From Anisus vortex (taxonomy: Eukaryota > Mollusca > Gastropoda > Planorbidae): a stretch of DNA of 64,000 bases. The position numbers and the translations under genes were made by a program. The notes beneath the pieces were generated by a model. It was not told where the DNA came from. It worked only from the letters and a program-made list of their open reading frames with translations, and ran no database searches. How positions within the stretch are numbered: the first letter of the stretch is position 1; every line of letters starts with the position of its first letter. The DNA is taken from assembly GCA_949126835.1 (NCBI GenBank), contig OX421505.1:6206587-6270586 (forward strand). The letters are read 5' to 3'. Positions 55,105 to 64,000 of the stretch are shown piece by piece.

Positions 55105-56095
55105 TTCAAAGCTAGAACAAAGGTAAAAAAGGTCCTGATTAGTGCGATGCTGTTTACTACCCTCACTGCACATACAAAAGAAGAACTGCAAAGGCTGGTC
55201 AGTGCTTTGGCTGAGGATTGCCAGGAGTTTGACCTAACAATCAGTCTGAATAAAACTGAAATCATTGGTCAGAATGTTACATCGATCCCAAACATTAACA
55301 TTGGCTGCCATACCCTTCAAATCACGAAAGAATTTAGCTACTTAGATTCGTGCATTTAAGATAATCTGTCAATCGACAAAGAGATAAGCAATGCATATGC
55401 TGTCATGGCTATGCCATCAAAGCTTGTTTGGGAAAACTCAAAACTCACAAGGACCACCAAAATGATGGTCTACAGGACATGCATTCTCAGTACACTACTT
55501 TATGTCAGTGAGAGCTGGTCAACCTACATGCGCCAGGAACACCAGTTAAACATTTTCCACATGAGATGTCTGCGCCGAATACTGGAAGTCTATTGGAAGG
55601 AGATCCTGGACCGAGCGAATACCCCTAGCCTCTACTCCTGGTAACCCAACGCAGATTGCGCTAGGTCATGTCAGCCGGATGCAAGACGGCCGCATCCCTA
55701 AGGCATTTTGTATGGAGAGCTGGAAAATGGCACAAGGGTCCATGGGTGACAAATTATAAATTACAGGGACTTCCTGAAACGTGACCTCAGGTCTACAAAC
55801 ATCGACCTGCAAACTTGGGAGCAGTCTGCAATGGACCGTACAATATGGAGACAGGCCGTGCATGCTGGTGTATCTGCCTCTCAGGCAAAGAGAACCAACG
55901 AATCTCTGGAGAAGAGAATGAAGAGAAAAGGCGCGAAACCGCCAGATGTACAACTGCTACTGAATACAGATGCCTCGATTGTTCCAAGGACAACCACTCC
56001 AGAATTGGACTGTTCAGCCACCGCTTTTATTCATATTCTACAAATATTATTTTAATGTGTGTAACATATAGATCTAACATCCACTGATTTATATC
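55105..56095 (+). pseudogene. RTE-like LINE, RT C-terminus to zinc-finger end
   Basis: Several frames in sequence: KARTKVKKVL, then LTAHTKEELQRLVSALAEDC and FDLTISLNKTEIIGQ (to 55357). Next LVWENSKLTRTTKMMVYRTC and LRRILEVYWKEILDRANTPS (55405-55644), then YRCLDCSKDNHSRIGLFSHR (about 55955-56015), a C-x2-C...H finger near the end of RTE-like ORFs. At least three frameshifts or stops. It is joined to the microsatellite with the KAR/KTK part just after the RT palm, so the FADD box itself is degraded. Nearly complete 3' half, inactive. Confidence 0.88.
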
Positions 56096-56455
56096 ATAAT
56101 TTTAAAGGTCTAAGTTTATGACACTACAGCTTTCGACTTCTGCTAATCCAAAATCAACTATATTTTTTTACAAAGAGTTCTTCATGTTCTAAGGATAAAT
56201 GGTCCTTCGTATTCTTTTTTTAGTATAATCAATGCAAATTTGGCTTTTCTAAACTTTAACTTACTTTGCCCGGGGGCGGTGAGGGGGAAGAGAAAATGGG
56301 TAAGAAATCGGATATTTAGAACCGAAAATATGTTTTGAGAAAAAAAAGGTATTAACATCCCTAATGTGAAGCAGAAGACTGCAGTTAATAATAACGGATT
56401 ATTTAATCACTCCAAGGAATGGTTTACTCAAATAGAGTGGCCATAAACTAGTTAA
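56096..56455. other. Unassigned AT-rich sequence
   Basis: Contains cccgggggcggtgagggg at about 56269. No gene or landmark. Confidence 0.4.
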
Positions 56456-56665
56456 TATATTACACATAAATGTGCAGTCTTTTGAAATTATTTGTTTCGC
56501 ATTTTCGGTTTATTTTTCGGTTTCGGCCGAAGTTGTAGTTAAACTTTTGGTTTCGGCAGCGGTTTCGGCCGAATGTCATTGTATAATATTCGGTTTGTTT
56601 TCGTTTTCGGCCGAAACTAAAAATTTGGTTTCGGTCGGTCTCTAGTCTCTTGCGTGACATTGAAA
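56456..56665. repeat. (GGTTTCGGCCGAA)-type repeat element
   Basis: Four or more copies of ggtttcggccgaa with spacers. The unit is itself nearly palindromic (ttcggccgaa). In build it resembles the gagtcg MITE at 33548, so it may also be a small transposon. The 84-codon minus frame is an artefact. Confidence 0.65.
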
Positions 56666-57110
56666 AAGCGCTCTGCGTGCCTATTCTGGCACGCTTGCCT
56701 AAGGTTGCCGTCACCTGACCTAGACTTTCCTGTTGTATCTCTATATATATATAGCAGCACTATACATAGCCAATATATTATATAAACAATAAACATCCTC
56801 CTTTCGTTTATCTCATATTCTCTTTCACTTTCAAATATTTGTTGCTTTTCATTTCTCTATTTCTCTTTTTCACTTTTGTTTTTCTCTTCATGTCTCTCTC
56901 TGTCTCTCTCTTTCTCTTTTTTCCTCTCTCTCTCTCTTTTTCTATTCCTTTCTCTTATTCTCTCTGTCTCTTTCTCTCTTTCTTTGTCCTTCTTGCAGCA
57001 TCTCTCTCTTTGTCACTCTCTGTCTCTCTCTCTGACTAAATATGCCCGAGTTTATAACTTTCCAAAAAACTTTGATCCTGTCGTAGTTTTTTGTCATCAA
57101 GCAACACCTG
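56666..57110 (+). repeat. Composite repeat, part of module C with CT-rich tract
   Basis: gtgcctattctggcacgc, cacctgacctagactttcct, catagccaatatatta, CT-rich tract 56870-57030, then aactttgatcctgtcgtagt and gtcatcaagcaacacctg, where the microsatellite starts. Confidence 0.75.
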
Positions 57111-57660
57111 TTGTCTATCTGTCTATCTGTCTATCTGTCTATCTGTCTATCTGTCTATCTGTCTATCTGTCTATCTGTCTTTCTGTCTATCTGTCTATCT
57201 GTCTATCTGTCTATCTGTCTATCTGTCTATCTGTCTATCTGTCTATCTGTCTATCTGTCTATCTGTCTATCTGTCTATCTGTCTATCTGTCTATCTGTCT
57301 ATCTGTCTATCTGTCTATCTGTCTATCTGTCTATCTGTCTATCTGTCTATCTGTCTATCTGTCTATCTGTCTATCTGTCTATCTGTCTATCTGTCTATCT
57401 GTCTATCTGTCTATCTGTCTATCTGTCTATCTGTCTATCTGTCTATCTGTCTATCTGTCTATCTGTCTATCTGTCTATCTGTCTATCTGTCTATATGTCT
57501 ATCTGTCTATCTGTCTATCTGTCTATCTGTCTATCTGTCTATCTGTCTATCTGTCTATCTGTCTATCTGTCTATCTGTCTATCTGTCTATCTGTCTATCT
57601 GTCTATCTGTCTATCTGTCTATCTGTCTATCTGTCTATCTGTCTATCTGTCTATCTGTCC
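57111..57660. repeat. (GTCTATCT)n microsatellite, nearly perfect
   Basis: About 68 copies of an 8-bp unit with only two visible changes (gtctttct at about 57177, gtctatat at about 57489). All three plus frames stay open, giving 200-280-codon SVYLSICL-type artefacts. It sits after gcaacacctg, a different place from the TATC tract of module B. Confidence 0.97.
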
Positions 57661-57905
57661 ATCGACCTATCACGGCAAGATATTCCCAATTAAATGCAAA
57701 TTCATTCCGGTGGTATAACAGTTTAAATGCTGTATGACACCGTCAATGCCAATGCAAGTTCAACTCACTGAAATGTCATTCAGAAAACATCGGATGCAAC
57801 AGTCCGTTCTCTTTATTCAATACCGGGAAATATCTTTCTTTTTCATTGAAATTAGCACACGCGCGCCTTATGTTGCCAACACCTGACCTAGACTTTCTTG
57901 CTGTT

Positions 57906-57938
<33 letters not shown>

Positions 57939-58990
57939 CCTCACCATACATAGCCTATATATATCTTCCTTTTATTCGTTATTTATCCTTTCTTCATTAC
58001 CAATGTTTTTTCTCTTCATTTCTCTATTTCTCATTTTAACTTTTTTTTCGTACCCTGTTACTCAATTTATTAACACATATCTCCTTTTTTCTCTGTCTTT
58101 TTCTCTCCCTCTGTCTCTCTCTCTATTTCTCTTTCTCTGGCTCTCTATTTCTGTTTCCCTGTCTGTCTCTATTCGTAGCACTGTCTCTCTCTCTGTCTCT
58201 CTGCCACTCTCTTTCTCAATATGTCTCCCTCTTTCTCTCCCTCTCTTTCTTTCTCTCTCTCTGTCTCTCTCTCTCTGAGTATTTCTTTTCTCTCTTTTTC
58301 TCTCCATTTTCTCTCTTGCACCATCTATCTCTATCTCTCTGTTTCACTCTCGTTTAAAAGCTAACATTAAGGAAGTACACGACTAATTAAGCCTGGATTT
58401 AACACATATATTTTCAGTAGCCAAACTATCCAAGAAACTGATCCTGTGGTAGTTTTTCTTTTTCACCAAGCAAAACCGTTATTCCTTCCTTATCAAAAGT
58501 TAGTCTATTCAATCAATCACGACTAAGTTGGCGACCAGAGACTATATTACAGCAAATATCCTTATATACTCCTTATTTCTTCTAAGAAGAGGTTGAATTG
58601 CCTGTATGTCAATCTCTAGTGTAGAAACTTTAAATGTTATTAATTTTATATCCTTTATTTCGGGAACTTCCGCGTGGCATTAAAAAATAGTTCTTGTGAA
58701 AAGTTGATTCTGGTAACTGAAAATATCTATTGCAAGGGTCCGCTACCTACGGACCGCATGCCAGTTTGGCACGCTGAGCTATTTTCAATGCCACGCTGAA
58801 GACTCACAGAAAGGCACTACAAGTCTCTTCTTCAAGAAACTTAAAGTGCTAAAGCAGGATGATTTTAAGGCTGTTGGTACGGTGGGAAAATTAGAAATCT
58901 AACTTAGGCACACTATTGCCAAACGTTTGCCGACCAGTGCTCTATTGGAAGAAAACTCTATGGAAACTTGTCGCAAGTTTACTATGACTT
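57661..58990 (+). repeat. Composite repeat, module C (copy 12)
   Basis: atgcaaattcattccggtgg (57693), aaatgtcattcagaaaacat, CT-rich tract 57900-58340, gtttaaaagctaacattaag (about 58352), ttgaattgcctgtatgtcaa (about 58593), ctctagtgtagaaactttaa (empty SINE site), cacgctgagctattttcaat (about 58770). Confidence 0.82.
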
Positions 58991-59300
58991 AACTAAGACT
59001 TTAATATTATGTCGTTGCTACAGAAACTGATGAAAGTTGTGTCACGTGCCCTAATTGGTCCGACGGGATACTAATACTAATAAGACCTTAATAAAAGAAA
59101 AACTCTTTGAACCCGTCCGTGACATGAAACCATTTTCATATATTAATTTTATTTGCCCTTACTATAAGGACAAATAAAATACTTAGGACAGGTCTATAGG
59201 AAAAATGGAATAAAAAGATTAGCTTTGTGTGGAGAGATATCTGGTAGGAAATACAGAGGAAGACAAAGAATAACATACTTGGAAAGCCTGAACATGGTGA
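58991..59300 (+). pseudogene. Composite repeat, module D: RTE-like LINE 3' region
   Basis: SINE-body tail (attggtccgacgggatac), then ggacaggtctataggaaaaa and agattagctttgtgtggaga, gatatctggtaggaaataca, up to ttggaaagcctgaac. The terminal GAT tail is missing. Confidence 0.7.
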
Positions 59301-59880
59301 TCAATATAATATTTAATAAGCCATTATTCATGTATCACATGAAAAAAAAAACAGAGAAATGTTAAAAAAATATTAGATAAAGAATGTAAGCTGGTTGAAA
59401 ACGTAGAATATAGATTCAGGTTATTCCACAGAAAAAAATAATCAATGAACAAGTCTTAATGATTATGCATGCTGAACCTAAAAGTTTATCGTGTAATAAC
59501 ATTTCCGGTCCTAGTCGTTCATTTACTAACAAGACATGTCTGTATGCTGCGTTACTGGTTGCACTGGGAGAAAGAAAAGATAAAGTATTTAAATTCTCTT
59601 TCATTTCCAAAAGATATTGATAAAAAACAAAACGCTGGAATATGAACGTAAGTTGTGAAGATTCACCTTTTTTTCCCCCAAACTTATTGCTTGATGCAAA
59701 AGCATTTTTGATTGGTGTTTTTCATATCGATATATCGATATATAAGTACAAGTAGTTTTTTTTTAAGCCAAGAACCGCTGCTCTGACTACTTTATTTTAT
59801 ATATCAAGTTTAATTAAACCTTACACGTCAACGATTCATTATCATGTACCGGTACTTACTTTTGATGTTAAAAACCGATT
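59301..59880 (+). pseudogene. THAP-like gene-start fragment
   Basis: ATG at 59536 begins MSVCCVTGCTGRKK, then a stop; the following bases read VFKFS in another frame as expected for THAP. Parallels 31200-31650 along its length. A short direct repeat atatcgatatatcgatata is at about 59730. Confidence 0.55.
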
Positions 59881-60165
59881 CCTCATAACGTTGAATATTC
59901 CAAAATGACCAGAACTGGCCGTCGACGTTGAAATAAAAAGTCAAACACCAACCAAAGCATGTTCTGTGTTGACGGAAGTACATTGGAAGTTCATGAACAC
60001 GATAAACACTGACCTATTGAAAAGTTCCTGGCCAGGCTACAGAAGCTAGCAGACAAACTATACACAGAATCGCATTGCGTGTTTCGCTCAGAAAGGTCAT
60101 CTACCGACACAAAATTATCAGTCAGGCAGTTGCAGGAAAAGTGCAGAGGACAACAGAAACCCATT
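59881..60165 (+). pseudogene. RTE-like RT stub, left flank of the LTR element
   Basis: FLARLQKLAD, an ESQCGF-like ESHCVFRSERS, then VRQLQEKCRGQQKP up to acagaaacccatt (60165). The continuation (tttatcatgttcatagacct) is at 3694 on the other side of the LTR element. With one ccatt removed the two flanks give the same sequence as the intact copies at 31826-31870 and 50556-50600. Confidence 0.88.
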
Positions 60166-60529
60166 TGTGACCGTTATTTTGTAATTACTATGTTAACAAC
60201 TCTCAGGGAGATCACATTATATATTAATAATCAATGAACAAACTGCCGGCTTTTAGTAGAAATGAGAACTCAATATTTAATGCAATTTATGTACAAGATG
60301 AATTCAAATACATCACAGTTTATATAGCCTAGTCTAAAACACGTCCAGCCACTACCAAATTCTAAGGTCGTCTGTCTTTATCTTCAAATGTACGCTACGT
60401 TCAATCTAACTCCCACGTCATTGTTTTTATCGTAAAACGTCACTCGTTTATTCTGTACATTAACACCGGGTTAGAGATTATACAAATTATGTCCCCCTAA
60501 AACAACTATATATATTTTAAATCATCACA
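60166..60529 (-). repeat. 3' LTR (364 bp)
   Basis: Identical by eye to 3327-3690. Preceded on the plus strand by ccatt (60161-60165), the target-site duplication partner of 3691-3695. Confidence 0.97.
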
Positions 60530-60540
60530 TTCCCCCATCG
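60530..60540 (-). promoter_or_regulatory. Polypurine tract
   Basis: On the minus strand gatggggga lies immediately before the 3' LTR start TGTGA, the normal position for plus-strand DNA priming. Confidence 0.8.
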
Positions 60541-61689
60541 ACCCTTTAAATTTGTCATACAAATTTCTATATAAAAAAAAAATCTTATCTCCGTCAAATA
60601 CTTTGATAAAATATATATCTCTTCAATAACTAGAACTATATGAAAAATGACAATTATCCCAATTTATATTAAAACATGTTATGCAACACAAATAACATAT
60701 AACAAAACCAACGTATTCATCAATATATGTTAACCAATAACTTTCACTAATAGGTCCATAATACATATAATACATATAGGTCCATAAGGTTCCACAGTAT
60801 ATCCTGTCCTGTATTGATGAAATACACAAACCAACTTTATAAATATCAAATCCGAACACAACAGTTCATACTGGTCCATGTAATATCATTGCAACCTTCC
60901 TCTTCTGAACGTCCAACAATACATTCATTGAATATTTCATAGGTCCTTTGTAGATTATCCATCCTGTAGAGTTTCAACACCTTGATAAAATAGTTCCAAT
61001 AATGTCACAACAATAATTACAATGCATTGTTCACAGATACATCTCAAGAATTTACCATTTAATACTTAACCACGAGCTATCTGTCTGTAATCAATATAGT
61101 GTTGAATTGTTCATAAACCCAAAAAAATTTATAATGTTATCAATAATGTGTTGATCTGTTGATTCCTCCATATGTTGATGTCATGACCTTCATTCCGCGT
61201 TGACAATGTAAATGTACCTTAATAATGCGACGACATGACCTTGATTCTATGTTGATTATGTCAATATACCTTGATATAGCGATGACATGACCTCGATTCC
61301 ATGTTGATAATGTCAATATACCTTGATATAGCGATGACAAGACCTCGATTCCATGTTGATAATGTCAATATACCTTGATATAGCGATGACAATACCTCGA
61401 TTCCATGTCAGCACCATAAATGTACTCTTCACATGATGTCTTCATGTTTGCGTTTGATATGGTGTCCATAAAAACCGTTCACGATAATGTGAGGACGTGA
61501 TAGAACATCTCTCACTTACAAATGGTACGTTGTGTTTGAATCACCGTGCTTCAGTTGTAGAACCATTTCTCGTCCAGAACCTTTGGAAAAAAATCAATAT
61601 TTCATTAACACCGTATCTATACTTTATATTTACATAAAAAATAATTTTAACCGCGTTCCAACTGGTGATTACGTATCAAACAACACACC
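60541..61689 (-). other. 3' untranslated region of the LTR element
   Basis: No long frame on the element strand. Holds a 52-bp tandem repeat (61203-61412). Frames of 66-78 codons on the minus strand lack motifs. Confidence 0.7.
61203..61412. repeat. 52-bp tandem repeat, about four copies
   Basis: Unit ccttgatatagcgatgacat followed by gacctcgattccatgttgat and aatgtcaatata. The first copy is most diverged. Located in the element's 3' untranslated region. Confidence 0.9.
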
Positions 61690-62055
61690 TTAAACACCAC
61701 ATCTAGACAACAAATCAGCCAATATATTATCCACCCCAGGTATATTTTCCACAGTAAAACTGTATGCCTGCAGGATAAGTGACCATCTTGCTATTCTACT
61801 GTTGTTTAACTTGTTCTGATTTATAAAGGACAAAGGCTTATGGTCAGTCATAAGAATAAACCTTGTACCCATCAAGTACCTTGCCAATTTAGTAATACAC
61901 CAAACCACACCAAGAGCTTCCCGTTCTACTGTTGCATACCTAACCTCAGCCTCACTTAATTTCCTGCTAATATACTGAATCGGGTGTAAGACATTGTCAT
62001 GATATTGTCCCAAAATTCCTCCCAAACCAACCAAACTTGCATCAGTCAAAACCAC
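61690..62055 (-). CDS. RNase H domain of the LTR element
   Basis: 121 residues. The four acidic positions of RNase H are visible: Asp in LTDASLVGLGG (residues 3-13), Glu in VEREALGVVW (about 43-52), Asp in LMTDHKPLS (about 68-76) and Asp in DNILADLLSR near the end. It degrades the RNA strand of the RNA-DNA hybrid during reverse transcription. The frame differs from that of RT; a one-base difference near 62055-62065, in gatttgtgg, separates them. The frame ends normally after LSRCGV, which probably is the end of pol. Confidence 0.92.
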   Translation of the reverse strand: MVLTDASLVGLGGILGQYHDNVLHPIQYISRKLSEAEVRYATVEREALGVVWCITKLARYLMGTRFILMTDHKPLSFINQNKLNNSRIARWSLILQAYSFTVENIPGVDNILADLLSRCGV

Positions 62056-63563
62056 AAATCTTTTTTAATGTCTGGTAGTCTTAATATAGGTTGTCCAGAA
62101 AAAGCAACCTTTATCCTATTTAATGCCATTTCACACTCCTGAGACCAAATTATTTTAATTGGGCTTTTCTTTTTAATAAGTTCAGTCAACGGAGCTACCA
62201 TCTCTGAAAAATTAGGAATAAATTTCCTATAAAAATTACATACACCTAGAAGACTCCTCACTTCTTTTTTATTTCTTGGAATGTCAATTTTTAGAATTTT
62301 AGTAATATTCTCCTCCAATGGCTTAATGGTGTTATTGGATATCTTGTGTCCCAAAAAAGTAATTTCTTTCATGCCTATTTCTAATTTGTTAGGTTTAATT
62401 GTCAAATTATGTTTTTCTATAATTTCAAAGATATCATTAAGACTTTTTAAATGATTTTCCCAAGTATCATTAAAAACACATATGTCATCCAAATAAAATA
62501 TAGTATCCTTCCTATGTCCTAAAATCATACCCATCATCCTATTAAAAGTTGCAGGAGCATTCACCAATCCAAAACTCATCACCTTCCATTGATATAACCC
62601 CAATGGAGTAACAAAACTTGTAAATGGTTTAGCTCTATCAGTTAAACCTACTTGATAGTACCCTTTAGCCATATCCAATTTAGAAAAAATAGTTGCATTA
62701 GATAGCTGAGCCATAATATCTTCAGCATTGTTCATAGGATATGGGTCAAAGACAGTAACATTATTCAGCTTCCTATAGTCCACACACAACCTTATAGTTT
62801 TATCTTTTTTCTTAACTAATACTATTGGAGAGGCATATGCTGAATTGGATGGCTCTATCAACCCCATACTCACAAGCTCATCTATCTCTTTTTGCAAGTT
62901 ATCCCTCAAATGAATAGGGATTGTGTATGGTTTTAGTCTCACCGGCTTATCATCTGTTACAATAATGTCATGTTGTATGACATTGGTCTTACCAGGCAAA
63001 TCAGAAAATATACCCTTATGCCTGTGTATTATTTTTGCCATCTCATATGCCTGTTCATGTGTCAATTTCTCTAAATTCACATCTTTATATGTTTGCTGAC
63101 CCTGTGTATTCACTGTTGCTATTTCTTCAATATCCTCTTTAATTTCTTCTGATATTATACTACAGCATATATTGCTTTCTACTGATTGATCATTATACTT
63201 TTTTAAATTATTAATATGAAAAACTTTAAGTTGATCCTTAATTCTTATCTCATAATCCACATCTGTGACCTTTCTAACCACATCATATGGCCCTAGCCAT
63301 TCAGTAAATAGTTTGTTATTTTGATTTTTTAATTTTAGCAAAGCTTTATCTCCTGGTTCCAAGGTTCTTAGTTTCCTATCCTGATTTACTCTATTTATTT
63401 TATTTTCCTTATTATTGTCTGAATTCTTTCTAGCCTCTTCCAAAGCAATTTCTAATTGTTGTTTCTTATTTGTAACTAACTCATAATTAGTCATTTCCCT
63501 GTTTTCACTACCTACTAATTGTTTGTTTGAGAATACTAAGTGGATTTCTTGGATTATTTCCAT
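62046..63563 (-). CDS. Integrase C-terminus fused to reverse transcriptase
   Basis: 505 residues. Residues about 60-125 are the integrase C-terminal module with the GPY/F signature (EWLGPYDVV, Gly91-Tyr93). Residues about 175-480 are the RT: ELVSMGLIEPSNSAYASPIV, RLCVDYRKLN (about 258-267), FSKLDMAKGYYQV (first catalytic Asp, about 297), FGLVNAPATF (331-340), FYLDD (356-360, catalytic pair) and FLGHKIS, then the RT-RNase H connection (LLGVCNFYRKFIPNF). Because GPY/F lies directly upstream of RT in one frame, the integrase-before-RT order is certain here. The apparent Met start is internal, not a real start. Confidence 0.95.
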   Translation of the reverse strand: MEIIQEIHLVFSNKQLVGSENREMTNYELVTNKKQQLEIALEEARKNSDNNKENKINRVNQDRKLRTLEPGDKALLKLKNQNNKLFTEWLGPYDVVRKVTDVDYEIRIKDQLKVFHINNLKKYNDQSVESNICCSIISEEIKEDIEEIATVNTQGQQTYKDVNLEKLTHEQAYEMAKIIHRHKGIFSDLPGKTNVIQHDIIVTDDKPVRLKPYTIPIHLRDNLQKEIDELVSMGLIEPSNSAYASPIVLVKKKDKTIRLCVDYRKLNNVTVFDPYPMNNAEDIMAQLSNATIFSKLDMAKGYYQVGLTDRAKPFTSFVTPLGLYQWKVMSFGLVNAPATFNRMMGMILGHRKDTIFYLDDICVFNDTWENHLKSLNDIFEIIEKHNLTIKPNKLEIGMKEITFLGHKISNNTIKPLEENITKILKIDIPRNKKEVRSLLGVCNFYRKFIPNFSEMVAPLTELIKKKSPIKIIWSQECEMALNRIKVAFSGQPILRLPDIKKDLWF

Positions 63564-63717
63564 ATATCAATTCAAATGGTGAAAAACCTGTACTATCATG
63601 AGTAGTTTCTCTATATGCAAATAAAATTGATGGTATTGCCAAATCCCAATTCTTTGGTTCCTCATTACTAACTTTTGACAACATTTCCTTGAGAGTTTTG
63701 TTAAATCTCTCACACAT
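63508..63717 (-). CDS. Integrase core, last part
   Basis: 69 residues beginning MCERFNKTLKEML, which holds the catalytic Glu of the D,D-35-E triad, then SILFAYRETTHDSTGFSPFE, the conserved end of the Ty3/gypsy integrase core. Its neighbours on both sides are in other frames: one shift near 63718-63745 and one near 63540. Both would need small indels. Confidence 0.9.
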   Translation of the reverse strand: MCERFNKTLKEMLSKVSNEEPKNWDLAIPSILFAYRETTHDSTGFSPFELIYGNNPRNPLSILKQTISR

Positions 63718-63721
63718 TCCA

Positions 63722-64000
63722 TTACATTGAGGATGATAGGGTGTTCTGCTTTATTCCAAATGTTTCCATGAATTCTTTAGTAAATTTTGATGTAAATTGA
63801 GTTCCTCTATCAGATATTATCTCTTTAGGAAATCCAATTCTAGTAAATATTAAATATAATGCTTGCACTATATCTGTAGATTCAATTTTCTTTAACGGTA
63901 CTGCCTCTGCATACCTTGAACATATATCAATCAATGTAAGAATATATCTATGTCCTCTGTTAGACATAATGGGCATCAAACCAATGATATCTATGGCTAC
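63722..64000 (-). CDS. Integrase core, first part (runs off the window)
   Basis: Open from 64000 to a stop at 63722. The first catalytic Asp is at 63989-63991 (same base triplet as 80-82). Then RGHRYILTLIDICSRYAEAV and IISDRGTQFTSKF with the second catalytic Asp. The spacing to the Glu in the next frame fits the D,D-35-E pattern apart from the frame break. The first 91 bases of this segment are the duplicate of 1-91. Confidence 0.93.
   Translation of the reverse strand, partial: VAIDIIGLMPIMSNRGHRYILTLIDICSRYAEAVPLKKIESTDIVQALYLIFTRIGFPKEIISDRGTQFTSKFTKEFMETFGIKQNTLSSSM

Larger units (their letters stand above)
60166..64000 (-). mobile_element. Gmr1-like LTR retrotransposon, 3' half
   Basis: Minus-strand order from 64000 down: integrase core, integrase C-terminus with GPY/F, RT, RNase H, a 1.2-kb untranslated 3' region, polypurine tract and 3' LTR. 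It continues the 5' half at 1-3690 with 91 bases in common. Integrase before RT is the diagnostic feature. No envelope-like gene is seen between RNase H and LTR. Confidence 0.93.

Noticed and set aside
56876..57737. Frames of 200-280 codons over CT-rich and GTCTATCT DNA
   Set aside because: All three frames are open over the same repeat; no start context or domain.
61690..63563. Ordinary gypsy order (RT-RNase H-integrase) or an envelope gene downstream
   Set aside because: The GPY/F module precedes RT in the same frame, and the region between RNase H and the 3' LTR holds no long frame.

Overview
This window looks like intergenic, transposon-rich DNA from an animal. I find no host gene with convincing exon structure, no rRNA and no functional tRNA. 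The mix is eukaryotic: a Ty3/gypsy-type LTR retrotransposon, RTE-like and L2/CR1-like LINEs with short simple-repeat tails, tRNA-derived SINEs, hAT-type and other TIR elements, a broken Helitron, solo LTRs and long microsatellites on an AT-rich background. The SINE body and repeat mix make a lophotrochozoan, probably a gastropod mollusc, my best guess. That is an inference, not something the sequence proves.

The two ends belong together. Bases 1-91 are identical to 63910-64000. Both ends lie inside the integrase region of a minus-strand LTR retrotransposon. The left end carries its 5' half (LTR 3327-3690, PBS, gag, nucleocapsid, protease, integrase N-terminus). The right end carries its 3' half (integrase core and C-terminus, RT, RNase H, LTR 60166-60529). 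The two 364-bp LTRs are identical by eye, both are flanked by the same 5-bp sequence (ccatt), and the two outer flanks together make one uninterrupted copy of a host repeat found elsewhere in the window. The simplest reading is one 7,434-bp insertion in a molecule or tandem unit of 63,909 bp. The pol order is integrase before reverse transcriptase, the unusual arrangement described for Gmr1-like Ty3/gypsy elements.

Between the halves, about 56 kb consists mainly of degenerate copies of one large composite repeat, with the landmarks I followed all in the same orientation. I divide it into modules: A (starts in an LINE RT stub, then AT-rich DNA), B (shared block ending at a TATC/GTCT microsatellite), C (shared block with a CT-rich tract), D (3' end of the RTE-like LINE with a GAT tail) and E (SINE-body fragment plus a conserved block that runs back into A). 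Individual copies lost modules or were interrupted by insertions: solo LTRs (15177-15629, 32573-32957, 37358-38702, probably 39682-40150), TIR elements (15779-17754, 26523-27090, 29301-29599, 33548-33824, 41312-41760, 52910-53803), L2-like LINEs, SINEs and expanded minisatellites. Paralogous empty sites in other copies let several insertions be placed after the duplications.

The only near-complete coding capacity is the LTR element, and its frames are broken in four places in this assembly. All other coding remnants (RTE RT pieces, L2 RT C-termini, a Helitron N-terminal region, a transposase helix-turn-helix, THAP-like starts) are fragments.
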